Part shown: positions 1 through 5,253 of the stretch, in pieces | Position numbering within the stretch: the first letter of the stretch is position 1 | Layout: every line of letters begins with the position of its first letter | Assembly (NCBI GenBank): GCA_904501915.1 | Contig: CAJGCV010000107.1 | Location: forward strand, 1-5,767 | DNA: 5,767 nucleotides | Source: an uncultured Akkermansia sp. | Lineage (GTDB): Bacteria > Verrucomicrobiota > Verrucomicrobiia > Verrucomicrobiales > Akkermansiaceae | Direction: 5' to 3' | Notes under the pieces: generated by a model | Databases searched by the model: none | What the model was told of the DNA's origin: nothing | The model's input: only the letters and a program-made list of their open reading frames with translations | Made by a program: the position numbers and the translations under genes

Positions 1-1
1 C

Positions 2-244
2 ATGGGGCTGGAAACCAGCTCCCTCATACGCCTGGCGCTCTACCACTACTTCACGCACATTGCCGGCATGAGTGCCACGCCCACGCCAGAGCAGCTCCAG
101 GAGCACCTCGATGAACTCGAAGCCCAGGCCATGGCGCTCGGGCTCCCGGCCTTCGCCGAGCTCATGACCAATGAATCCGCCAAATCCAGGAGCGAATACC
201 CCAACATAGAGGACGCGCCCTTGATGGCAGCAGAAGAAGACTAA
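2..244 (+). CDS. C-terminal part of a probable ribbon-helix-helix (CopG/MetJ-like) protein, 5'-truncated
   Basis: The frame is open from the left edge to a TAA at 242-244 and gives 80 residues. The ATG at 2-4 may be an internal methionine, because the frame is not closed upstream. Residues 2-17 (GLETSSLIRLALYHYF) resemble the second helix of ribbon-helix-helix DNA-binding proteins, in which a 'G.s.SeLIR.Al..y' pattern is typical. The N-terminal strand and helix 1 would then lie outside the window. The remainder (23-80) is acidic, rich in Ala, Glu and Leu, ends MAAEED, and has no motif I recognise. Such proteins are often antitoxins, plasmid or mobilization factors, or small transcription regulators. 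Nothing here picks one, and no toxin gene is visible downstream. The family assignment is inference from one helix, so this could also be an unrelated hypothetical protein. Confidence 0.5.
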   Translation: MGLETSSLIRLALYHYFTHIAGMSATPTPEQLQEHLDELEAQAMALGLPAFAELMTNESAKSRSEYPNIEDAPLMAAEED

Positions 245-250
245 GTCTGA

Positions 251-346
251 TGCAGCCAGGGAACTGCCCTAACCGGCATTCCATCCCACGACACTTTCAA
301 CCGAGTCTTTGATATCCTGGTTCCGGTCGTTCAGGAAAAGAATGTT
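251..346 (+). pseudogene. Remnant of an ISAs1/H-repeat family transposase
   Basis: After the stop of the preceding gene and a TGA at 248-250, the same frame stays open to a TAA at 407-409, with no ATG usable as a start. At 263-319 it reads TALTGIPSHDTFNRVFDIL. The block GIPSHDTFNRVF is the conserved N-terminal signature of ISAs1-type (H-repeat associated) DDE transposases; the E. coli H-repeat protein has GIPVHDTIARV at the equivalent place. Residues after about 346 no longer resemble the family and run into the tRNA terminator hairpin. No DDE catalytic core, no terminal repeats and no upstream part of the gene are present, so this is a non-functional scrap of roughly 20-30 codons. The motif match is from memory and has not been searched. 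Confidence 0.5.
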
Positions 347-370
347 TCTCAGCGCATCGCAGTAAAATTA

Positions 371-403
371 AAAGAGCCGACAACAGGGCTTCCTGTTGTC
401 GGC
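371..403 (-). terminator. Intrinsic terminator of tRNA-Gly
   Basis: A perfect 12-bp stem (376-387 with 392-403, arms GCCGACAACAGG / CCTGTTGTCGGC) closes a 4-nt loop at 388-391. Read on the minus strand, the stem is followed by TCTTTTAATTTT, a U-rich tract. It begins six bases beyond the 3' end of the tRNA gene, so the tRNA is probably a monocistronic unit. Confidence 0.9.
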
Positions 404-408
404 ATATA

Positions 409-479
409 AGCGGGTAGCGGGAATCGAACCCGCATGATCAGCTTGGAAGGCTGGAGCTTTACCATTAAGCTATACCCGC
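409..479 (-). tRNA. tRNA-Gly (anticodon UCC)
   Basis: The minus strand folds as a standard cloverleaf: acceptor stem GCGGGTA/TACCCGC, D arm GCTT-AATGGTA-AAGC, anticodon arm CCAGC-CTTCCAA-GCTGA, 4-nt variable region TCAT, and T arm GCGGG-TTCGATT-CCCGC. The anticodon is TCC, which reads GGA/GGG glycine codons. The discriminator is U, as usual for bacterial tRNA-Gly, and CCA is not encoded (the next bases are TAT), so CCA would be added after transcription. The one irregularity is a C-A mismatch at the top of the anticodon stem. The gene is followed by a strong terminator and is divergent from the downstream nuclease gene. Fragments of a mobile element lie just past its 3' end, but I saw no second copy of the tRNA 3' end in the window that would mark an integration site. 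Confidence 0.95.
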
Positions 480-492
480 GCTTGATGCACAT

Positions 493-521
493 AGACTGCC
501 ACAAATCGCTACTTTTTGCAA
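493..521 (-). promoter_or_regulatory. Weak candidate promoter for tRNA-Gly
   Basis: On the minus strand, TTGCAA (516-521) is 17 nt from CAGTCT (493-498). The predicted start is about seven bases before the tRNA 5' end, a reasonable leader length. The -10 hexamer matches the sigma70 consensus poorly. The call rests mainly on position and on the TTGCAA element that also occurs upstream of two other genes here. Confidence 0.25.
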
Positions 522-560
522 GTATGCTGACACAAACTATGAAAAAAATATTCTGCAATC

Positions 561-582
561 AGCCTGTCTCTTCCGACAGGCT
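561..582. other. Perfect 8-bp stem-loop in a divergent intergenic region
   Basis: AGCCTGTC (561-568) pairs with GACAGGCT (575-582) around a 6-nt loop. On the minus strand a run of T residues follows, but only 13 bases away. On the plus strand TTTT and CTTTTT come about 17-23 bases later. Neither spacing suits an intrinsic terminator, and the genes on both sides point away from it. Its role is unknown; an operator or a relic terminator are both possible. Confidence 0.4.
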
Positions 583-612
583 CGATGCGCAAGTGTTATT
601 TTCTCTTTTTAC

Positions 613-641
613 TTGAAATAATATCGCATAAAGGTTAGAGT
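613..641 (+). promoter_or_regulatory. Sigma70-type promoter of the beta-CASP nuclease gene
   Basis: TTGAAA (613-618, 5/6 to consensus) and TAGAGT (636-641, 4/6) are 17 nt apart. The predicted start is near 648, only about two bases before the ATG at 650. This implies a leaderless or nearly leaderless mRNA, consistent with the absence of a well-placed Shine-Dalgarno sequence. Confidence 0.5.
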
Positions 642-649
642 ACAGGGTA

Positions 650-2056
650 ATGAAAATTCATTTTTGCGGAGCAGCTGAAACAACAACCGGCTCCCAGCAT
701 CTGCTGGAAGTGAATGGCAGGAAGATTCTCCTGGATTGCGGCATGTACCAGGGGCATCGCGAGGAGCAGATGCGCATCAACCGCGAGTTCCCGTATTTCA
801 ACCCGGCAGAGATTGACTGCGTGGTGCTTTCGCACGCCCACATTGACCACTCCGGCAACCTGCCGAACCTTGTCAAGAAGGGATATAAAGGATTTATATA
901 CAGCACACATGCCACACGTGACCTCTGCCAGATTATGCTGGCAGACTCTGCCCGCATCCAGGAAAGCGACTGCAAGTTCCTCAATAAAATGAGCGCCCGC
1001 AAGGGCGGCAGTGACCATGTGGCCGAAATCATCTACACCGAGCAGGATGCCGAAGCATGCCTGCGGCGCTTCATCAACATAGGTTACGAAATCTCGTTCC
1101 CCATTATGCCGGGGGTCACGCTTACATTCTATGATGCCGGGCATATTCTGGGAGCCGCTCAAATTGTGCTGGATATTAACGATGAAGAGGACGGTCAGCA
1201 CAAGAGGCTGCTGTTCTCGGGCGATGTGGGACGCGGCAACAACGAGCTGCTGCGAGACCCTGTTCCTGTGCCGGACGTAGATATCATGCTCATGGAATGC
1301 ACCTACGGCGGGAGGTACCACGAAGCCCCCAGCCGTGATGACGAAACCTTCTGCCGGACCATACGCGAGGCGCTGAAACGCGGTGGCAATGTGTACATAC
1401 CCTCCTTTGCGGTGGAACGTACCCAGCAGTTGCTCTACCTGCTGAACCGGGCGTATAAGGAAGGACGCCTGCCCAATTACCAGGTATATGTGGACAGCCC
1501 TATGGCGGTAAGCGCTACAGAAATTTTCCGCATTCACCCGGAATGTTTCAACAAGGAGGTATACAACTTCCTCTTTGCCGAGCGCGACCCATTCCAGTTC
1601 GAGCAGCTGCACATGGTACGCAGTATCTCCGAATCCCAGCGGCTCAATAATCTGCGGGAAAATGCCATCATTATCTCTGCATCCGGCATGTGTGAAGCCG
1701 GCCGCATACTCCACCACCTCAAAAATGGTATCGGGCGTCCGAACAACACCGTCCTGTTTGTCGGTTACTGCGCCGCCAACACCCTGGGACGCCGCATTCT
1801 GAACGGCGCACTGGAAGTCCGTATCCTGGGTGACCTTTACCCGGTGCGTGCCCGCATTGAATCGCTTGACTCGTTCTCGGGCCACGCAGACCACAATGAG
1901 CTCCTGGCCTATTTCCGCGCTACAGGTGGCAAAAAATCAAAAGTCTATCTGGTGCATGGCGAAAAGGAATGTTCCACGGCCATGCACGAGGCGCTGAGCA
2001 AGTTCCACCCGGGCGAGATTCACGTTGCGAAGCTGAATACGAGCGTAATCTGCTGA
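650..2056 (+). CDS. MBL-fold / beta-CASP RNA nuclease (metallo-hydrolase), intact
   Basis: The 468-residue protein is a complete member of the metallo-beta-lactamase/beta-CASP family, which includes RNase J and archaeal and eukaryotic CPSF73-like nucleases. It is expected to be a cytoplasmic, zinc-dependent RNA endo- or exonuclease; its exact substrate is unknown. The core motifs are present: SHAHIDH with H62, H64, D66 and H67; the motif-3 histidine H165 in DAGHILGA; D192 in SGDVGR; beta-CASP motif A E216 (MECTYG); motif B H412 (FSGHADH); and motif C H436 (LVHGE). The beta-CASP insert lies roughly between residues 217 and 405, with a terminal RNA-specificity segment at about 370-440. The start MKIHFCGAAETTTGS fits the family's usual first strand (MKL.FLGAA.TVTGS). 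Length is normal, with no broken motif. It is flanked by its own promoter and terminator, so probably monocistronic. It lacks the C-terminal domain of RNase J, so I give no gene symbol. Confidence 0.93.
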   Translation: MKIHFCGAAETTTGSQHLLEVNGRKILLDCGMYQGHREEQMRINREFPYFNPAEIDCVVLSHAHIDHSGNLPNLVKKGYKGFIYSTHATRDLCQIMLADSARIQESDCKFLNKMSARKGGSDHVAEIIYTEQDAEACLRRFINIGYEISFPIMPGVTLTFYDAGHILGAAQIVLDINDEEDGQHKRLLFSGDVGRGNNELLRDPVPVPDVDIMLMECTYGGRYHEAPSRDDETFCRTIREALKRGGNVYIPSFAVERTQQLLYLLNRAYKEGRLPNYQVYVDSPMAVSATEIFRIHPECFNKEVYNFLFAERDPFQFEQLHMVRSISESQRLNNLRENAIIISASGMCEAGRILHHLKNGIGRPNNTVLFVGYCAANTLGRRILNGALEVRILGDLYPVRARIESLDSFSGHADHNELLAYFRATGGKKSKVYLVHGEKECSTAMHEALSKFHPGEIHVAKLNTSVIC

Positions 2057-2061
2057 ATGAG

Positions 2062-2096
2062 AAACCGACACCCCGCAGATTGGAGGTGTCGGTTTT
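2062..2096 (+). terminator. Intrinsic terminator, probably bidirectional
   Basis: AAACCGACACC (2062-2072) pairs with GGTGTCGGTTT (2085-2095), an 11-bp stem with a 12-nt loop, five bases after the nuclease stop codon, ending in TTTT at 2093-2096. Read on the minus strand it lies about 28 bases beyond the stop of the small basic protein gene and is followed by TTTCTC, so it may also end that transcript, less efficiently. Confidence 0.8.
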
Positions 2097-2122
2097 GAAG
2101 TCAGTTAATAGCTGAGACGATA

Positions 2123-2254
2123 TCAGTCCTTGGAAACCTTCTTAGCCATCTGAACAGGAGTGGTGTTCTTGCTGTTCTTGGCGATTTCCTTCTGGCGCTT
2201 GATGTAGGCGGTGCGACGGCGGCGCTTCGTCTCCTTACGATGTTGTTGACCCAT
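2123..2254 (-). CDS. Small, highly basic GQQH protein (43 aa), possibly ribosome- or RNA-associated
   Basis: The minus strand encodes MGQQHRKETKRRRRTAYIKR followed by 23 more residues ending KKVSKD, with ATG at 2254 and TGA at 2123-2125. It has 15 Lys/Arg and only 3 acidic residues in 43, including an RRRR run at 11-14, and no hydrophobic segment, so it should be cytoplasmic and nucleic-acid binding. I recall similar GQQH-starting tiny basic proteins from Verrucomicrobiota genomes, but none with an established function. The composition resembles small ribosomal proteins such as bL34 or bS21 without matching either. A candidate promoter upstream, a leader of roughly 58 nt, a terminator downstream and its place as the only sensible frame in a 350-bp gap support it being real. 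No Shine-Dalgarno is obvious (ACCACC precedes ATG). A longer frame on this strand (97 codons) covers the same DNA but looks non-biological. Confidence 0.75.
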   Translation of the reverse strand: MGQQHRKETKRRRRTAYIKRQKEIAKNSKNTTPVQMAKKVSKD

Positions 2255-2318
2255 GGTGGTTCTGTGTTAGGTTTGTAGGGCAGGCAAACAGACCCGCCCG
2301 GGTTGATTAAGTGGATTC

Positions 2319-2347
2319 TAAATAACGCTTTTGGCGTCTGATTGCAA
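2319..2347 (-). promoter_or_regulatory. Candidate promoter of the small basic protein gene
   Basis: On the minus strand, TTGCAA (2342-2347) is followed after 17 nt by TATTTA (2319-2324). The -35 matches 4/6 and the -10 only 3/6. The predicted start is near 2312, giving a leader of about 58 nt that contains a short GC-rich palindromic stretch at about 2292-2303. Confidence 0.35.
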
Positions 2348-2375
2348 GGCAAAAGTGTGTGTACAGGCTTTTTTG

Positions 2376-2404
2376 TTGCAAGAATGGCACACAAATGCTA
2401 GTCT
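2376..2404 (+). promoter_or_regulatory. Candidate promoter of the panE-type gene
   Basis: TTGCAA (2376-2381) and TAGTCT (2399-2404) are 17 nt apart. The start predicted from this spacing falls on or within a base of the A of the ATG at 2411. No usable Shine-Dalgarno precedes the ATG: the GGGG at 2406-2409 is only one base away. The promoter is therefore of leaderless type. The hexamer matches are moderate. Confidence 0.4.
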
Positions 2405-2410
2405 TGGGGT

Positions 2411-3331
2411 ATGAAGATTGCCATATTAGGAGCCGGAGCGCTGGGGTGCTACTACGGCGCCCGGCTGGCAGAAGCCGGGCACGATGTGTGCTTTATCGGG
2501 CGCTCGGTCTACGAACCACTGCGCCGGGAGGGTTTGCATGTGGAAAGCGTGCATGGTGATATGCACCTGCCGCAGGTGCAGGTATGCCGCAAAGCGGAAG
2601 AGTGCGGCCCGGTGGATTTAGTAATAGTCTGCTGGAAAACCACCTGCAACAATCAACTGGGCAATTACCTGCCAGCCCTGGTGCAGGAGCACACCGAAGT
2701 GCTCACCTTCCAGAACGGCATGGGCAATGCCGAGGCCATTTCTGCCTATGTGCCGGCAGAGCGTGTCTACATTGGCCTTTGCTTTGTGTGCTGTATGATG
2801 GATACCCCCGGCAACGTCCGGCATCTGGAGGGTGGCGACATCCAGTTTGCCCCCTTTGTCAGCTCCGCTGCAGGCTCTGCACGCGTCCGGGAATTCGCCG
2901 CCCTGTTTGAGCGAGCCCGTATTGTCTCCACCGCATTTGACCACGCAGAACAGATTCAATGGTGCAAGCTTTCCTGGAACATCCCCTTCAATGGTCTTTG
3001 TGTGGCACACGGCGGCATCAGCGTCAAAAAACTCTTTACTCTGCCCGGCGAAGAGGAGCGAGCCCGCGCCATCATGGAAGAAGTATGCGCCACGGCCGAA
3101 AAACGCGGTTATCCCCTGCCCCTTGATATGGTGCATCGCCAGATGGAACGCACCCGCGTCATGGGCGAATTCATCCCCAGTAGTGCGGTGGATTACCTGC
3201 GGGGCCGTCCGGTGGAGTACGATGCCATCTGGGGGCGCACCCTGGAGCGCGCCCGAGAAGCAGGCGTGGAAGTACCGCACTGGGAGCAACTGGCAGCAGA
3301 TATACGCACACGCCTGAATAAAGACGCATGA
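2411..3331 (+). CDS. panE: 2-dehydropantoate 2-reductase (ketopantoate reductase, PanE/ApbA family)
   Basis: The 306-residue protein has the ApbA/PanE layout. An N-terminal Rossmann fold starts at the first residues with GAGALG at 7-12 (GxGxxG, NADPH binding). LVIVCWKTT (70-78) carries K76, and TFQNGMGN (99-106) carries N102 at the cofactor and substrate cleft. The C-terminal helical domain has WCKLSWNIPFN with K186 as the expected catalytic lysine and N190 and N194, and VEYDAIWG with E269, corresponding to the conserved Glu of the E. coli enzyme. These proteins reduce 2-dehydropantoate to pantoate with NADPH in cytoplasmic pantothenate and CoA synthesis. Length is usual (E. coli PanE is 303 aa). 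No panB or panC is nearby. The family contains paralogues acting on other 2-oxo acids, so the substrate is inferred. The stop overlaps the next start as ATGA. Confidence 0.88.
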   Translation: MKIAILGAGALGCYYGARLAEAGHDVCFIGRSVYEPLRREGLHVESVHGDMHLPQVQVCRKAEECGPVDLVIVCWKTTCNNQLGNYLPALVQEHTEVLTFQNGMGNAEAISAYVPAERVYIGLCFVCCMMDTPGNVRHLEGGDIQFAPFVSSAAGSARVREFAALFERARIVSTAFDHAEQIQWCKLSWNIPFNGLCVAHGGISVKKLFTLPGEEERARAIMEEVCATAEKRGYPLPLDMVHRQMERTRVMGEFIPSSAVDYLRGRPVEYDAIWGRTLERAREAGVEVPHWEQLAADIRTRLNKDA

Positions 3332-4221
3332 TGAAGCAACCGGCCAGGCAGTTGAAGCACGTGCTCCACACCAGTGGTGCACTACTTATACTGGCAGCGG
3401 GAGGACTGCTGCTGCAGCCGCTGCAGACACAACTGCTACAGCAGGAATTGAATGCCGGGCTCAGGCTACCAGTCCCCGAGACAGATAAAACCGACGTCCT
3501 CTCCCAACAGCTGGCTCTGTTTGCGCTGGGCGGGCTGCGCACCTTTGCCGCCGAAATGCTGAGCGTGGATACCACAAACGCCTGGATGCAGCAGGATTGG
3601 CCACGCGCACGCCGCCGCTGGGAGCAGATTACCACACTCTGCCCCCGCCGTGTCAATTACTGGGTGCGAGCCGCCCGCGATATGGCAAAGAACGCAGTTG
3701 CCTGGGTCAACAATAATGAAGCTCTGCAGCCACACGAAAAAGCACTGCTCAGTAAAGAATACCTGGATGCCGCAGAACAATTTCTGCAACAGGGTATTGC
3801 CAACAATCCCGGAAGCGCCCTGCTCTGGCTGGAAATGGCAGCATTCGATGAAGACCTGGCCCGCCGCACCAACTTCACCCGCGCGGTGGAGAACTACCGC
3901 CGCGCTCTGGAACTGGGCGCATCCCCCATGTACCAACGCTGGGTGTTCTATAACCTGTGCCGCATCCGCGGGCGTGAGCGCGAAGCCTGGGAACTGGGCT
4001 GCAGACTGTACTACGAGGATGAAAACCACCGTTCACCCTCGCTGCGCTGCCTGCTGGTGGCTCTGCAGAACAAGCTGAATCTGCCCGGGCACGAACGCTT
4101 CTCCATGGAACAATTATTCGGTTCGCGCGAACGGGCGAAAAAAATGCTGCGTCCCTACCTGCACAATGATTTGCGCTTCCCTACCACCGGCATCAGGGAA
4201 GTGCTGGAGCAGTTGAATTAA
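3328..4221 (+). CDS. Membrane-anchored TPR-like protein of unknown function
   Basis: The 297-residue protein begins with a basic N-terminus (MMKQPARQLKH) and one hydrophobic segment at about 13-30, which predicts an N-terminal membrane anchor or uncleaved signal with the rest outside the cytoplasm. A conserved-looking block follows at 64-127 (LFALGGLRTFAAEML, then W86, W91, W98, W112 and a DMAKNAV motif). It recalls a family of planctomycete/verrucomicrobial membrane proteins with 'ALGGFRG.AAD.LWL...W' followed by helical repeats. Residues 143-197 have TPR-like helix pairs ending AVENYRRALELGASP, and 205-235 may form another. No catalytic motif is visible. Two ATGs (3328 and 3331) are possible starts; the first overlaps the panE stop by four bases, implying translational coupling. 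The gene ends in TTAA shared with the convergent recombinase. Its function is unknown; a scaffold or cell-envelope role is only inference. Confidence 0.85.
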   Translation: MMKQPARQLKHVLHTSGALLILAAGGLLLQPLQTQLLQQELNAGLRLPVPETDKTDVLSQQLALFALGGLRTFAAEMLSVDTTNAWMQQDWPRARRRWEQITTLCPRRVNYWVRAARDMAKNAVAWVNNNEALQPHEKALLSKEYLDAAEQFLQQGIANNPGSALLWLEMAAFDEDLARRTNFTRAVENYRRALELGASPMYQRWVFYNLCRIRGREREAWELGCRLYYEDENHRSPSLRCLLVALQNKLNLPGHERFSMEQLFGSRERAKKMLRPYLHNDLRFPTTGIREVLEQLN

Positions 4222-5141
4222 TCATCCCAGCCGGCGCGCGGGTGCGCCTGGCGATACACCTGCTGCATGCGGGTTTTAGTCACGTGCGTGTATATCTGCG
4301 TCGTTGCCAGCGAACTATGCCCCAGCAATTCCTGGACGGCGCGCAAATCCGCCCCGGCATCCAGCAGATGCGTAGCAAAGGTGTGGCGAAGTTTATGCGG
4401 GGATATGTGGAATGGCAGCTCTGAATTCCGCAGATACTTATCAAGCATGAGCTGCACACTGCGGCAGCTCATGCGCTTACCCAGGCGGCTGATAAACAAA
4501 GGCTCATCCCCCTGCACACCCGCCATTTCACGATATTGTTCAACTGCCTCACGGGCGTAATCCCCCACCGGCACCAGGCGCACCTTACGGCCTTTGCCCA
4601 GCACGCGGATGCAGTTTTCTCCCGGGCGCAGAGAATCTGCATTCAGCGCCACCAGCTCGCTCAAGCGCATACCGCAGGAATAGAACAGCTCCAGAATGGC
4701 CACGTCGCGGTAGGGCAACCATGCCGGGCTCTTTTTATCTGCAGGCAAGCGAAGCGGTAACGCCAGCAGGTGCTCCATCTGGTGCAGCGAAAGGTGCACC
4801 GGCAGACTCTGCCGGGCGCGAGGCAGCGACACCTCTGCCAGAGGACTTATCTGCAGTCCCTCCCGGCGCATCAGGTATTCGTAAAATGAACGCAATGCGG
4901 CAAAACGAAGGCGTATGGTAGATGGCTTCAATTCCTCATTGAGAGCCTCATACAACCATGAGCGGAACACGTCTGCACCGCAGCTCTCCCAGCCGCAGAA
5001 ATCAGCACCGGCCCAGCGGCGGAACAAATGCAGAGAACGGTGGTAGGCCTCCACAGTACGCGGAGAGGCATTGCGTTCCGCTTCCATATACTCCAGAAAA
5101 CGGAACACCAGCGGGCCAAGTTCTGCACTCTGCGGGGTCAC
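4218..5141 (-). CDS. xerC: Tyrosine recombinase, XerC type
   Basis: The 307-residue protein has both domains of a Xer recombinase: an N-terminal SAM-like core-binding domain (about 8-95, with RTVEAYHRSLHLFRRW and STIRLRFAALRSFYEYL) and a C-terminal catalytic domain. All expected catalytic residues are present: R159 (CGMRLSEL), K183 (LGKGRK), H249 and R252 (SPHKLRH), H275 (LLGHSS) and nucleophile Y284 (TQIYTHV). The tail QVYRQAHPRA is typical of XerC/XerD. GADLRAVQELLGH favours XerC over XerD. Xer proteins resolve chromosome dimers at dif near the division site; an integrase role is less likely given the short, canonical architecture. The start is GTG at 5139-5141, preceded by purine-rich AAAAGAGAAGC. 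An in-frame TAA lies four codons upstream, so no earlier start exists. No dif site is recognisable here. Confidence 0.9.
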   Translation of the reverse strand: MTPQSAELGPLVFRFLEYMEAERNASPRTVEAYHRSLHLFRRWAGADFCGWESCGADVFRSWLYEALNEELKPSTIRLRFAALRSFYEYLMRREGLQISPLAEVSLPRARQSLPVHLSLHQMEHLLALPLRLPADKKSPAWLPYRDVAILELFYSCGMRLSELVALNADSLRPGENCIRVLGKGRKVRLVPVGDYAREAVEQYREMAGVQGDEPLFISRLGKRMSCRSVQLMLDKYLRNSELPFHISPHKLRHTFATHLLDAGADLRAVQELLGHSSLATTQIYTHVTKTRMQQVYRQAHPRAGWDD

Positions 5142-5202
5142 GCTTCTCTTTTAGCATATTTTTCCCCACCGTGGCAAGCGTATAACGGAGCAAAACCCAC
5201 CA

Positions 5203-5231
5203 ACAATAAGCGAACCACTCGCGGCAGTCAA
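5203..5231 (-). promoter_or_regulatory. Sigma70-type promoter of xerC
   Basis: On the minus strand, TTGACT (5226-5231, 5/6) and TATTGT (5203-5208, 4/6) are 17 nt apart, the best promoter match in the window. The predicted start is near 5196, giving a leader of about 55 nt before the GTG. Confidence 0.55.
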
Positions 5232-5247
5232 GTGTCTGCACCTATGC

Positions 5248-5253
5248 TATGAT
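5248..5253 (+). promoter_or_regulatory. -10-like TATGAT overlapping the first ATG of the small membrane protein gene
   Basis: TATGAT at 5248-5253 matches TATAAT at 5/6. Its -35 region (CAGTCA, 5225-5230) is poor and overlaps the xerC -35. If it is used, transcription would start near 5260, downstream of the ATG at 5249, and the ATG at 5273 would be the real start. Confidence 0.3.

Noticed and set aside
409..479. tRNA-Gly as an integration (att) site for the XerC-type recombinase
   Set aside because: No second copy of the tRNA 3' end is visible in the window, and the recombinase is 3.7 kb away with typical chromosomal XerC features.
635..1894. Long minus-strand open frame (419 codons) opposite the nuclease gene
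   Set aside because: It is a mirror of the nuclease coding frame. The plus strand has complete MBL/beta-CASP motifs, and the minus translation has no recognisable domain.
2101..2394. 97-codon minus-strand frame covering the small basic protein
   Set aside because: It runs through the intergenic promoter region and a low-complexity RRR/SS-rich segment; the 43-codon frame is more protein-like and better bounded.
2618..3382. Minus-strand open frame of 254 codons opposite the panE-type gene
   Set aside because: It lies opposite a gene with clear Rossmann and catalytic motifs; its Cys/His-rich composition is typical of antisense shadows.
3466..4029. Minus-strand open frame of 187 codons opposite the TPR-like gene
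   Set aside because: It has no domain or start context, while the plus strand has a membrane anchor, TPR-like pattern and coupled start.
5142..5248. dif-like recombination site next to xerC
   Set aside because: No 28-bp site with recognisable XerC/XerD arm pattern could be seen; the region is explained by promoters.
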